Shown piece after piece: positions 31,063 to 44,400 of a stretch of 64,000 nt of DNA. The position numbers and the translations under genes were made by a program. Below the pieces are notes generated by a model. It was not told the DNA's origin, made no database searches, and saw only the letters and a program-made list of their open reading frames with translations. Within the stretch, counting starts at the first letter, position 1, and every line of letters starts with the position of its first letter. This stretch comes from Schizophyllum amplum (Eukaryota > Basidiomycota > Agaricomycetes > Agaricales > Schizophyllaceae), in assembly GCA_007026445.1 (NCBI GenBank), contig VDMD01000057.1, positions 62,001-126,000 of the forward strand, given 5' to 3'.

Positions 31063-33360
31063 TCACAGATTCGCGGCAGCGAACATCTCCTGGCACTTCG
31101 TGTGCTGCAGCTCTGGAAAGTATGGCCATCAGCAACCCGTAATCGAACTTCATCCCGTAACCGAACTTTAACAACCGAACTGATACTCACTCAGAAGCAT
31201 GCTCGTACTCATGAGCGACGCGTCGTCGGCGAGGATGGCCAGCGCGTGGAGCCCGGCGCGCAATCGCGAGAGCGGCACCTCCTCCGCGGAGGCGTCGTAG
31301 GGCACGATGGCAGCAGAGGTGTCGTATGGGACGCTGGTAGCAGAGGCGTCGTATGGGACGCTGGGAGCGGACGCGTCGTAGGGAACCGTAGCAGCAGCGA
31401 GCATCCCACCCGCCGTACCCGCCCACTGAGTGCGCAACCGCGCAACCTCATCAATGAGGACCTGGATGGCGAGCGTCCACAGGGTCTGTTGGATGGTCAG
31501 AGGTAGGAAGAGCCATGGATGTGTAAAACACGCACCCCAATAATCGGATTCAAGCACACAAACCGGCTGATGTCGGCGGTCCCGAGCTCGAACATGCCCT
31601 GCGCGCCCAGCACGCACTGCTGCCTGCTCACTGGATCGGAGCGGAAGAAGGGCATGTGGAGCTTGATGAGCGCAGCGTGCGCGAGGCTGTAGGTGAGCAG
31701 CAGCGCGGGACGCAATGGCGGGAGATGTTCGCGGAACCCGGTGATAAGGGCATGCGTCGTAGTGAAGAAGTGCGAGAACGTCTGGTAGTCGCGAGGGGAC
31801 ATCGCTGTTCAGATACGTCAATCAGTAAGGGGTGGTAGAACAAAGAGAGAAGGCAGAGACGCACGATCGGAGAAGAGTCCGGCGACGTAGGCAGCGCGGT
31901 GCAGCAGAATGACGGCTTTGGCGAACAGAGCCGGCGGCGAGGTCCCGTCGCCCGAGTACCAGTCGTTGTTGTTGACAAAGTTGCGCACCGTCGCCGTGCT
32001 CTGCAGCGCATCCGGCAGCCCGCCGTCCTCGTACCCGTCCATCGTCAGCGGCCACGGTGTGTCGATCTGCACCCCGGGCACGTCAAACACGCCGCAGATA
32101 GCGTCCGGCGGGTCGAGCGCAACGGCGAGCAGCCTGCTGAGCGTGAACGATGCCCACAGCGCGCTAATCCGCTCGCCCTCCTCGACCGCGTCCGCCGGGG
32201 GCTTGTGCAGCAGTATGGGGCTCCCGCGCACGGGCGTGTCCCCCGCAACCGCCGTGTAGTTCGGCGAACGGATCTTGTGCAGGCCGGAGGAGATGACGAG
32301 GGAGCAGGCGGCGGCGGCGTGGTACTTGGCCTCGATGTGGAGGCCGGAGCGGTAGAAGAAGTAGGCGAGGAGGACGTGGGTCTGGATGGTGTGCAGCACG
32401 CGCTGCGGGTGGTGGGAGGTGAGCGCGAGGCTGAGGGTCTGGAGGGTCTGCGCGAGGAGGGCGGGCGACTGGGCGCGGACGCTGGCGGTGGGCGAGAGGT
32501 GGACGCCGAAGAGGTAGACGGCGAAGAGGAGGGCGGGGAGCGGGCGGGAGACATGGCCCGTGGGCGCGGGGATGAGCGCGGTGTTGTGGAAGCGGGAGGT
32601 GCTGAGGAAGAAGCCGAACTCGGCGGCGTGGGGGAGGAAGTTTTCGAGCAGCACGCGGACGATGGACACGTCAGGCTCCTGCGGGGGACGTCAGTTGTAC
32701 GTACAGAGGGGGAGAGGCTGTGATTACACACCTCGAACGGCGAGAACGGCTTCGATCGGTCTGATGCTGCGGGTGAACAGCGCGAGCCTCCTGAACTTGA
32801 GGACTGCATGGGGAGTGCCTGTGGTCGGTCGAGCAGGAGGGGAGAGCCAGACGAGGCGGGCGTCATCTCGTATGGGCTGATCGACGTGCTGAGCGATATG
32901 CCCGCATGAGAGGAGGGGGATCCAGTGGGCGACTGCTGGACTTGGTGCGTGGGGGAATATGGCTCGTGCAGCGTCACGGACGGCGTAGACTCGCCCGGAT
33001 GTTCTAGTTCTTGTATGCGAGACTGTAGGCGGTTGACCTGCTCCTCGAGGGCCTTTGTTCTTGACCGGCCGGGACCGTCGAACTCGCACTCGTCGTCTTT
33101 GGGGTGCTTCATGCATGGTCCACATACGGGTCGTGCGCCGTCGCATTTCTGGAGAGGTCGAAGTCAGAACACGGGGAGAACGGGACATGTGTGAGATTGA
33201 CGCACAATCTTCAGGAACCTGTGGGGGTGATCCGTTAGCCTATTGTTCCCACTGAAAGAGCGCAGGACACGCACCTGCAGTTCATGCATGCCTTCCCCCG
33301 CTTGAGTGGCCTGCGCGCTGCGCCGCCCGTCGCGCTCCGTGGTGAGCCCGCCGCGTTCAT
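31063..33360 (-). CDS. Zn(II)2Cys6 transcription factor with fungal-specific regulatory domain, 647 aa, 7 exons
   Basis: Fungal binuclear-zinc-cluster regulator. Exons in coding order: 33360-33275, 33218-33206, 33148-32732, 32678-31865, 31804-31536, 31485-31191, 31112-31063; all in phase with introns of 50-78 nt. The cluster CMNCRFLKIKCDGARPVC...C...C is assembled from three exons, one of them a 13-nt microexon encoding only FLKI. A coiled-coil linker (KALEEQVNRLQSRIQELE) and a Ser/Pro-rich segment follow. A long Leu/Ala-rich middle domain (from EPDVSIVRVLLENFLPHA onward) matches the fungal_trans layout. The ending KLQHTKCQEMFAAANL was recovered only by splicing the last intron. Exon 6 carries four 27-bp VPYDASAxS repeats. 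The start ATG has a good context (CCACCATGA). The target genes are unknown; the nearest amylase gene is 4 kb away. Confidence 0.93.
31288..31400 (-). repeat. 27-bp coding minisatellite in the Zn2Cys6 factor
   Basis: Four 27-bp units encode VPYDASAxS near the C-terminus. Confidence 0.88.
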
Positions 33361-33425
33361 GGTGGAAGTGGAGGAGGAGGAGGAGAGGAGAGTGGCTAAA
33401 TTTTAGCAGCGCCATTGTTGTACCG

Positions 33426-33432
33426 CTATATA
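33426..33432 (-). promoter_or_regulatory. Putative TATA box of the Zn2Cys6 factor
   Basis: TATATAG on the minus strand ~66 nt upstream of the ATG, the only TATA-like element nearby. Confidence 0.5.
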
Positions 33433-36400
33433 CGGTGACAAGAGCAGACGCGCAAGCCCTGGGCGCGCACAGCCTTGACCGGGATCGACAGATTTCAAAT
33501 CCAGGCACCTTCCGGAGCAATTCATCCGGTGTAATGGCTGTGCTCGGACATCCCGTGCTTGGACCTCCGACGCGTGTTCCGTTCCCCCGCCTCTCTCTCC
33601 TCCTCGATCGACCTCCGATGCCCCGCCCCGCGCCTATCCTCGCTTACTCGCGCTCTTGGAATCGTTGCTCAGGCTCTCGGTATACCTCTGCCCGCCCGCC
33701 GGACGGCAAATCCCGACATCCTGTGCCGCGTCGGCACCGTCTCCTCCTTACGCGTCCATTTGACGGACCATCCTCGCTTCTGCGCAACCTATTTTCTCCC
33801 CGGCCTCTCTATTTCCTGTCCTCCACCCACATACGAACCACATCGCGGAACAATTCTTCTTCCGACTCGCCTACTTCATGTCCTGCTCCCACCACAGCCT
33901 CCCACCGCCCGCTCTGAAAAGGTGGTTCGACAATGGCGCTGGTTGCTACACAGACCCGTTGAATAGGCGGAAAACCCTCCGGCTAGTCGTCACCTCGAGC
34001 GAAAGCGCTCCATCACTCCACACCACGTTGCCGAGCATGCGCAGAAACTGCTCTCAGAACTTGAACATCAGTCACGTGGGACTTAAAATAATCCTAAGAA
34101 TTACTTGTTTTGGGCATAACAGCAGATTAAGGGGCACTTACATACAAGTAAGTACTGTACTGTATTTCTTCAGACAATCACGCGCGACCGCCATTGGAAG
34201 ACTAACTCGATTCGTATGCCGTCGATCCGTGTTCTCAATCTTCGCGCTATTGTGAAGATCGATCTCGTTAGGACAAGTCCATTCCAGATCGCGAACCTGA
34301 CGACCAAGAAGCACGCGAGCCATCACAGACTCCCGAAAGGATGGTCCATGCGAAAGGGAGGTCCATGCGAAGGGAAGGTCCATCTCATTCATCTCCCAGT
34401 CTACATTCCAAGGTACTCCCTATGGATTCACCTTATTATGAACTGTCATTTGTCCTGTGGACACTAGGTGTCTCCCTCTATCACTACTCCGCGACTCCTT
34501 GGCGTAGAGAGGCGAATCTGCGTCCCCATCGCCCTTACATCTTCGTCACCTCCCTCCCATGCGCGCATCTCAATGGCTCAAATTCAATCTTCCATACTTG
34601 CTTCTCTTCGCTGATGAAGTCGGTGCTTTCTCACATCCGTGCGCTTTGCTTGTCGTGTATGGCGCGCATCCGGCGTCGCGTGTACCGCGTCGCGCATGGC
34701 CACCAATATCCGCGTCGCGCTGCCGACCGTTCATCTCGGAGAGCGGGTCTGAGCGGCAGATGCGACGGAGCCGGGAGCGATCTGCGCAGAACTTGCGAGT
34801 CGATCTGCGCAGAACTTGCGAGTCGATCTGCGCGCGGGAGGGCCAACGTCTGCGCATGCAAGGAGAATCGACGCATGCAAGGAGAATCGACGCATGGGAC
34901 GGGTGATTCACACATACTTAGGATGCAGGCGGTCTACGCACTATATGGGTGATCTACTACGCATCGGACGGGCGGTCTACGCATCGGACGGGCGGTCTAC
35001 GCATCGGACGCGCGGTCTACGCATCGGACGCGCGGTCTACGCATCGGACGGGCGGTCTACGCATCGGACGGGCGGTCTACGCATTGGACACGTGGTCTAC
35101 GCACGAGAGGACTGATCCGCTCATGAGACGTCGAGCGACTCGCGCACGAGAGAAGGACGAGAGGAGGACTTACGCGTGAGAAGGGAGTCGGGACGAACGG
35201 GAGGATCTGCACGTGGCTCTCTCATGCGCAGTCTTCGGGGTGGTTCTCTCGTGCGCAGTGATTCTCTCGTGCGCAGTAATTCTCTCGTGCGCTGTGGTTC
35301 TCTCGTGCGCAGTGAGTCTCGCATGCGCAGTGAGTCTCGCATGCGCAGCGAGTAGCCAGTCTCGTATGGCTACTGCAATGGAGGAAGGGGCTTGAAGGAT
35401 CATCATCCATCAGCGAGAATCGAATTGATAGCATAATGCGCGCGACTCGGTGAGGGGGAACTAGTAGGGACTGATGGGGCCTCGGACGTGGGGAGTGACG
35501 GGGCTGCTCAGGAAGTGAGCATTGACGGGGAATGGAGGTGGCCACACGAGTCTTGACTCTAGGTCTCTACATTTTGACGCGTCGCGAGACCGCGCGGGTC
35601 ATTAGTCTATCAGTCTTCCTCGTCAACCTCTCCTGGTCCATTCGCTCGCCCTTCCTCGGTCCATTCGCTCGACCTCCCTTGGATCATTTGCTGTACCTTG
35701 CTCGGTCCATTTGCTGTACCTTCCTCGGTCCATTCGTTCAACTTCTCCAGGTCCATTCACCCAGATTTCCCTGTCACATCAAAGGCGACGTATTCGCATA
35801 ATCATGAATCAATGAACATTGAAGAGTCATTCACATAATTAATTCATTTCATTCCATTTGCCGAGGTGATGGGTGGCCATTGCTGGTTAACGGCTGGTCC
35901 TTGATAAGCTATGGCGACATGTGATTCCCTTTGTTTCTTGTTTGGGTGAGGTGCGAGAAGAGTGATGCATGGCGACGGCCTAGGGAGACTGCATAGGTAG
36001 GTCAGGCGCGAGAGGGTGAGTCAGACGTGGGCGCGCGAGGGTGGTCAGATACAACACGGGAGGGAGAGTCAGGCGCGAGAGGGTGAGTCAGACTCAGACG
36101 ACGCGCGAGGGCGCATCAGAAGAGAGAGGAAGTATCACAGAAGCTGGCTCGCGTCCAAAGACTTTGAGACTTCGCGAAGGTTCGCGCACAACGAGCAAAT
36201 CCCGAGCGCGGTAAACGCCCTGAACGCAATAGCAAGCGCACCCACGGCGTGAAAGTAGGCTCCCAGAGCGTAAAAGTAAATAACCCGAGCGGCGAGCGTG
36301 CTAGTAAACGCCCTGAGTGGCAGTGGACCGCCGAGAAACCGAGACGAAGGCCGTCGTAGAGGCGCGCCGAGATGCCGAGCTCGGGGCGGGTCACTGGTGA

Positions 36401-37559
36401 TTGAGCGGAGGCTTCGACAAGTCAAGGCGTACAAAGGCGGAGGCACGCTGCCGCCAAAGCTGGGCGGAAGCGCACGTCGATAGCCGGGTCAGTGCAGGCG
36501 GGCGATGGAGGCAGGCGGTGGAGACCAGTAGAAACAGGCGATGGAGGCTGGTAAGTAGAAACAGGCGGTGGAGATGCAGCAGGTGCGGGTCCACGGCCGG
36601 AGGCTTTCCGGCTACGCTGCGGACGCTTTCTGAGGGCGTCGGATGCTTTCTGGAAGCGTCAAGGGCTTTCTGCACCATGGTCTGCCTCGGCGTCGGCCAA
36701 AGGCGCGCCGACATGCCGATTCGGAGGGCGTATGGATATTCGGGCGGGCGTATGTAGGTGCATTGCGCGTGTCCAGCCTGAGCTACTGGGAAGGCGAGCA
36801 GACGCGTATCGGGTCGGGTAGGTGAGGCTGGAGACTGCAGCCTGAGTGCAGGCACAAAGCACGCCGCCTGCAGTGCGCGCCTATGAAGCGCCGGCGGGTG
36901 CGCTGATCGGCGGTGGGGCGGGGCGAGGGTGCGCCCTGAGGAGGGAGCGCATCGAGGAGCCCAGGCTGAGGCGCGCCTCCACCGCCCTGGGGGCGGGTCG
37001 GATATGCAGGCACCGAGTGGCGAGCGCGAGGGCGCGGACCTGGCGCGGACAGAGCTGGTTGGTGGAGGCGGGCTGTGGAAGTCTGATATTAATAAGCGCT
37101 GGCGGTGTAGCACGTGGGTAATTGATGCGCCTCCCCACCACGTGGTACTCAGTGCGGCTCCGCTGCAAGATGTGGCGGTGCGCGTCGTCGTCATTGAGGA
37201 CGAAGGACTCGGCAGGGCGGGGGCCTGAATTGCAGAATCGAGGCTCAATTGTGGAGGGACCCAGGCAGTATCCCAATACAGACGAGGGCTGAAGCGTTGA
37301 TGACTTAAGGTTTCCGGAGTTCTCAAAGACTCGAATGCAACTCGAATGTGACCAAAGGCTCTGCAGACGGAAATCAACCTCGCCCTATACAAGCGGTCCT
37401 ATTGGGACGTTGACGCCTCGACTCCGGCAGACATCATATATATAGTCGTACATACAGATAAATAAGCCCAGAGGACACACCAGAAAGACAACAGCAGCTA
37501 ATAAAGTATCCAACAGACTGAACAATGAGGTCCGTGATCATCTGAGGCGCCAAAACAAT
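33433..37559. other. Gene-poor, minisatellite-rich stretch
   Basis: No gene with a recognisable domain was found. Arrays: GATCTGCGCAGAACTTGCGAGTC x3 (34780-34835), an exact 20-bp unit x7 (34961-35100), CTCTCGTGCGCAGTG-like x~8 (35205-35345), CTCGGTCCATTCGCTCGAC-like x~5 (35633-35765) and GAGTCAGGCGCGAGAGGGTG-like copies (36000-36110). 36300-37020 is GC-rich with several AGGCGCGCCGA-type motifs shared with 29.8-30.2 kb. Open frames at 33306-33917 (+) and 36391-37392 (-) run through repeats and were not accepted as genes. Confidence 0.55.
34961..35100 (+). repeat. 20-bp minisatellite, 7 exact-length copies
   Basis: Unit GCATCGGACGGGCGGTCTAC, seven tandem copies with only a few substitutions and no length change. 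Confidence 0.95.
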
Positions 37560-39990
<2,431 letters not shown>

Positions 39991-40632
39991 AGTTTGTCGA
40001 ATGTGTGCGTCTCGAAGAGGAATGTACGTGCGTAGCATGTGCTCTCGATGACGGGTCGCTGTTCGAGACAAACCGTGTGACAAACATATGCAATCAACGT
40101 TGCCGGTCATGTGCCTGCCAAGATGGGCATTGTTTCTCACGGTTGGCTTTTTCTTGCCAACTTCATCCCAGCGAAACGAATACGCAGAACTGCAATCATC
40201 GAGTCAAAGACTTCAAGCGCTTGCAGATCTTTCCGCCAAGCACGCACAAATGCACAAAGAGACGCACGTTCACGCGTAGGCTAGACATGGAGTACTTTTA
40301 TGGTCATGACCGTATACCTATGTTTTCGAGCACTCCTTCCTATCCTTCTCATCACGAGCCAAAGTCCAGTCTACCTCCCACGTACGCCCTGGATAGCCGG
40401 ATTCAGCGGCGCTGACCAGTATAGCACATGCCGACCCCATGCGCGGGCCCGAGAAGGGATGCAGGTTTTTGGACGCGGGACCAGCGGCCCCCAACGTTGC
40501 GCGCTATAGTACAGTAACACTGGCTCAAGATCCACATCGAGACGCTTTTTTGAGTGAACCACACCAATATCGGTATCCCGCAGGCCGACCTTCACACCGT
40601 ATCCCACTCGCCTCGCCTCGACATATCTCCCC
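39991..40632. other. Spacer between amylase 1 promoter and RRP45, nothing recognised
   Basis: Unique-looking sequence with no supported gene and no tandem array. It should include the 3'UTR of RRP45. Confidence 0.55.
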
Positions 40633-41886
40633 TCACCTCACCTCCACATGCCTCCCCTCCCAATCCTCTTTCAACCGCCTCTCCACCAACGCATCCAGCT
40701 CGCCCACCCTCCCCGCCGCGACGTCGACGAGCGACAGCACGTCCTCCGCGCCCAGCGGCGCCCCGCCCATCTTCTGCACCACGCAGATCTCACGCTGCGC
40801 GTTGAGCGCGATGCTCAGCGTGCCCGCCGCGAGCGCGGCCTCGAGCTGGGAGGGGTCAAGCACGGTCGTGGGCGGCTGATCGTGCGTGTGAGCGAAGAAG
40901 GCGAAGGTGAGGCAGTAAGGCGCGTGGTTGATGGCGAGGGGGACGGGTGCGCGTTCGGAGGGGGGATGCTGAGCGAGAAGACGTTAGCTGGTGTGATGGG
41001 GTGGGGCAAGGGAGAGGGACGCACGACGATGACCTCGTCGCCGACGACCTCGACGTCGGGGCGGCGGAAGTGCTTGAGGGCGGCCATGGCGGCGAAGCAG
41101 GCGCAGTCGAGCATGTTCCCCGCGTCTGCGAGGCAGTGGAGGGTGAGGCGGACGTGCCAGACCTGATTGAAGAAGCGGGGGATGTTAATGCGGACTTGGT
41201 GGTTAGACGAGGGAAACGCACCCGCTCGCCTGCTAGTACGCAAAGAGACTCCCGATCGACGGCCTCGCTCCGCTTGATGAGTTTGTCGAGCACGCGCGAG
41301 AGAACGACTTCCTCTTCTGAGGCTCTGCGGGCGGGGTGGGCGATGATCGAGGGTTGTGGGAGTTAAGCGCGATGGGGAAGAGAGCACCAGAGAGAGTTGA
41401 AGGGGGAAAGAGCGCGCTCAGCCGCAAGAAACAGCGTAGTCAGGGAGCGCCTCACCTACCGACCAGACTCGTACTCCGTCGACGCCATGGGGGACAGCTC
41501 CGAGTGTATAGTGATGATCCCGTCGAAAGGGCGCTCGGGCGGGGGGCGGACCATCTTGGCGTCTACTTGGGCGATCACTCTGGAGGGGAAGCGCATTAGC
41601 AAGAGCACAAGAAGTACAGAAAACAACTAGGAAGAATGAGGAGTACAGAACACGAGAAGTACGGCGCGCGAGAAGTACGGATGTACGAGGAGAATGGCGC
41701 AGGAGGAGTAGGACAAGTGTAGCAACAAGCACAGTCCACGAAGCTCTACGCACCTCGTCTTTCCAAACGCAACTTCCACCCATCCCAAATCGGGGCCAAA
41801 TGTGAGTTCTGGCGCGCGCATCTCCAGTGGTTGTCGTCCATCGAGGCGCAGGCCCTCCTTGATCGTGCGTAGGAGGAACTCCTTCT
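40633..41886 (-). CDS. RRP45: Exosome core subunit RRP45 (RNase PH-like), 5' end not resolved
   Basis: Catalytically inactive RNase PH-fold subunit of the RNA exosome ring (EXOSC9 homologue). Exons in coding order: 41886-41754, 41579-41460, 41324-41222, 41162-41025, 40968-40633. Diagnostic strings are LPEKEFLLRTIKEGLRLDGRQ, FGPDLGWVEVAFGKTR, RPFDGIIT.HSELSPMAS.EYE.GR, SEAVDRESLCVLAGERVWHVRL, MLDCACFAAMAALKHFRRPDVEV and LSIALNAQREICVVQKMGG. The frame encoding EKEF is open further upstream, to about 42031, but has no ATG, so a short first exon must exist between ~41890 and 42240; I could not place it with an in-phase splice. The promoter is shared head-to-head with TRM112. Introns are 41-167 nt and without minisatellites. 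Confidence 0.92.
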
Positions 41887-42240
41887 CTGGAAGGGACGGA
41901 GAGGGGGCCGCATGTCCTAAGATTGACGGGGAAGGCGCCGGGTAGGTAAAGAGACGAGGGGGATGGAATTCTTGAGATCGACAAACGCGAAGGACGAACA
42001 AACGCGCGACGCGCTTCAGAAGAACGATCAAAGACGAAGAACAAGGCTTTCCAGATCCGGAAATTTGAGCCGAAGGGGACTGCCAAACACGGCACGCCTT
42101 TGTCTGTGACCGGTGTGATGTTCGAGATTTTCTTCACCCGTCACACCAGTCCAAGCTCAACGGTCGATCTGACAGTGAACCCTGTTCCACGACGGAGCAC
42201 GCACGGACGACATACCGGAATAAACAAACGCTAGCTAGTC

Positions 42241-42775
42241 ATGGTCCGCCTCATCACCCACAACCTGCTTGCCTGCCACGTGAAGGGCTGCACCTCGAAT
42301 AACTTCCCCTTACGATTCAGCGACGTACAGATTGAGCTCCGCGACGCCGAGTTCAACCCAGAATTCCTGCGCGGCTTCCTTCCCAAGCTCGAGTGGCAGG
42401 CGCTTGTCGATGCGGCGAAGGAGGTGAGTTTTCTCTCGTTCCTCTCGCGTTGTGGCATGGTCTGACGAGGGGGTCCTCGTTCAGTTGGGCGACACATCGT
42501 TGCCGAATGAAATTCCGGAGATGATGGACGATGAGTTTTTGCATGCGCTGCACCATGTTCTGCTGGAGGTAGTGAGCTTTCTTTTGTGGTGGCGCAGGGT
42601 TTGGCTGACCCCTGTACTCTAGATCCACGTCGAAGAGGGCGCAATGACATGTCAAAATTGCGGGCACAAGTACCCGATATCGAATGGGATACCGAATATG
42701 GTGAGTGGGTGCGCGAGAGATGGGCTTGAGTTCTAACCGCCGATTCAGCTGCTTGCAGAGAACGAGATCGCATAG
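42241..42775 (+). CDS. TRM112: TRM112 methyltransferase activator, 123 aa, 4 exons
   Basis: Small zinc-binding partner that stabilises several tRNA, rRNA and eRF1 methyltransferases (Trm9, Trm11, Mtq2, Bud23 in yeast). Exons: 42241-42423, 42485-42568, 42623-42700, 42749-42775, all in phase. The start MVRLITHNLLACHVKGC is typical of the family, and the C-terminal CQNCGHKYPISNGIPNMLL supplies the second CxxC pair of the zinc-binding end. Length fits the family (about 125-135 aa). The ATG is the first in the divergent spacer shared with RRP45. It is convergent with the unknown gene at 42980-43585. Confidence 0.96.
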
Positions 42776-42979
42776 CACGGAGGGTTTTTCTCGACCCGAT
42801 GGTTTGTTCTTGGCTCGTGGATTGCGCCTGATATGCCAGCGATTCGCGCCGATCTTGCAGGATCTACCGCTCTCAAGGGCGGTTGGCAGAGTATCCTCCG
42901 ATGGGGAATATCTTGCTCTCTCAAAAGTAACTGTATCAGTACATGTACACAAATTTGTCTTGGGGTTCCATGAGCGACA

Positions 42980-43585
42980 CTATCGCTCTCCAATATTCAG
43001 AAGCGCCTTCATCTTCGTTAGCGTTAGCTCATCCGCATCTCCCTCTCCCTCGGCTTCTTCCACTAACCCAAAGAACTCTCTCATTGCATCAGGCAGCTCC
43101 GTCAGTTCGCCCACCGGCTTGCTCAGCTGCGCGTTCTCCTTGCTGAACGCATACACACTCGTCTCCCTCAACGCCCCCGGCTCCTTCCTCCCCCCCTCCG
43201 CCGCCACCACCGCCGCTGTCGGCTGCTCCGGCTGCGGCACCAGCAGCACATGAATCGGCCGGCACGTAATCGGGCTCTTCACGCGCCACGCCTCGCCGAC
43301 GCCCGTATCCTGCATCGCGTCCACCCCGCGCGCGAGCGCGGTCAGCGCCTTGTAGTCCTCGGGCGCGAGCTTGAGCACCGCGCCCTGAGCGTCGACGGCG
43401 AAGGCCTCCTCCTCCTCGGGCGCGGCGGAGATGCCAGGGGCGCTGAAGACGGCGAGAAGGGGGTAGGTGAAGGCGGGCGCGTTCACTTTGACAGCGAACT
43501 TGAGCGTGGCGGAGGTGAGGTCGGGTGGGTTGAAGTGCGGGGTGGCGCGCGAGCGCCAGCCGCTATGGGTGGAGGACCAGGGCAT
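42980..43585 (-). CDS. Unrecognised 201-aa protein, single exon
   Basis: An uninterrupted ATG-to-TAG frame lies on the minus strand with well-behaved composition. It starts MPWSSTHSGWRSRATPHFNPPDLTSA and has a central acidic patch (PEEEEAFAVD). A Val/Pro-rich segment (PIHVLLVPQPEQ) and a Glu-rich helical end (FFGLVEEAEGEGDADELTL) follow. No membrane segment, signal peptide or known motif was seen. It is convergent with TRM112 (204 bp apart) and divergent from amylase 2. The balanced amino-acid usage and tight fit between neighbours support a real gene, but no family is assigned. Confidence 0.65.
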   Translation of the reverse strand: MPWSSTHSGWRSRATPHFNPPDLTSATLKFAVKVNAPAFTYPLLAVFSAPGISAAPEEEEAFAVDAQGAVLKLAPEDYKALTALARGVDAMQDTGVGEAWRVKSPITCRPIHVLLVPQPEQPTAAVVAAEGGRKEPGALRETSVYAFSKENAQLSKPVGELTELPDAMREFFGLVEEAEGEGDADELTLTKMKALLNIGER

Positions 43586-44400
43586 AGTGGATGGGTACGG
43601 GAATGCTAGAGGATAATGTGGAGTCTTTGTATTTGGAGGACGATGTGTGCTGAATGCAAGAGGAAAGGTGTACGGTACCGTGTGGGAGGACAACACGTCG
43701 CGTGAAGTGGTGACGTCACAGCGCGCGGGCGTTGCTGGACGCGCATGCAAAGGACGCCGCCTTCAGACCGCCTTATTACAATCGAAATCCCAGTACTCTG
43801 CAGCCAGCCTACGAAACTTGAGATAGATAGTCGAGGAAGCACAACATTCAATGGTAAGCGCGAAGAGGCGAGGGTGGCGTGGGAAACTGAGCGCTGCCGG
43901 TCCGGCTCTTATCCTGACTTCCACGTTCGTTCGCTACCGCCATATACCCTTTCATCCACCTTTCATTCGTCGTTGCTCCGATCTAGACTTGCTTTCACTG
44001 TACCCACTCGGCATGGCGCATTACACCTGTTGGATTTTGACTAATCATTGCACTTTCAAAACGTTATGCAAGTCTGCATTCGCACAAGAACTTCCTCGTT
44101 GCTCGAACAACATGCCTCAGTCCGTAACTCGCAAAATAACTCAACACTTCTGCTGGAATCTCGACTTCTGTCTGGTATACTTTGCTGTTGCTATGCAAGA
44201 ACCCCTCGACCATAGCCTCCGCAACCGCAAATCCCTCCGTCGTTGCGGGACTGTCACCTCCTGACCTTCACCCGCCGAAGCTAAGATCGGCGGGGCGCCA
44301 TGTATAAAAGACGACGCGTCCTTCCCGTTGAGCTTCCCTTGTCCCCTCCCGCTCCTTCTCTGGAAACCCTCACATTCTCTACGTCTCTCGGATCCTCGAC
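43586..44400. other. Divergent spacer and amylase 2 promoter
   Basis: About 815 bp between the divergent starts. A TATAAAA box is at 44303-44309, 92 nt before the amy2 ATG. Just upstream is a GC-rich CTAAGATCGGCGGGGCG block with a GCGGGG core like a CreA/Mig1 site (inference). This promoter shows no obvious similarity to those of amy1 and amy3. No gene seen. Confidence 0.6.
44303..44309 (+). promoter_or_regulatory. TATA box of amylase 2
   Basis: TATAAAA, 92 nt before the start codon. Confidence 0.7.
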
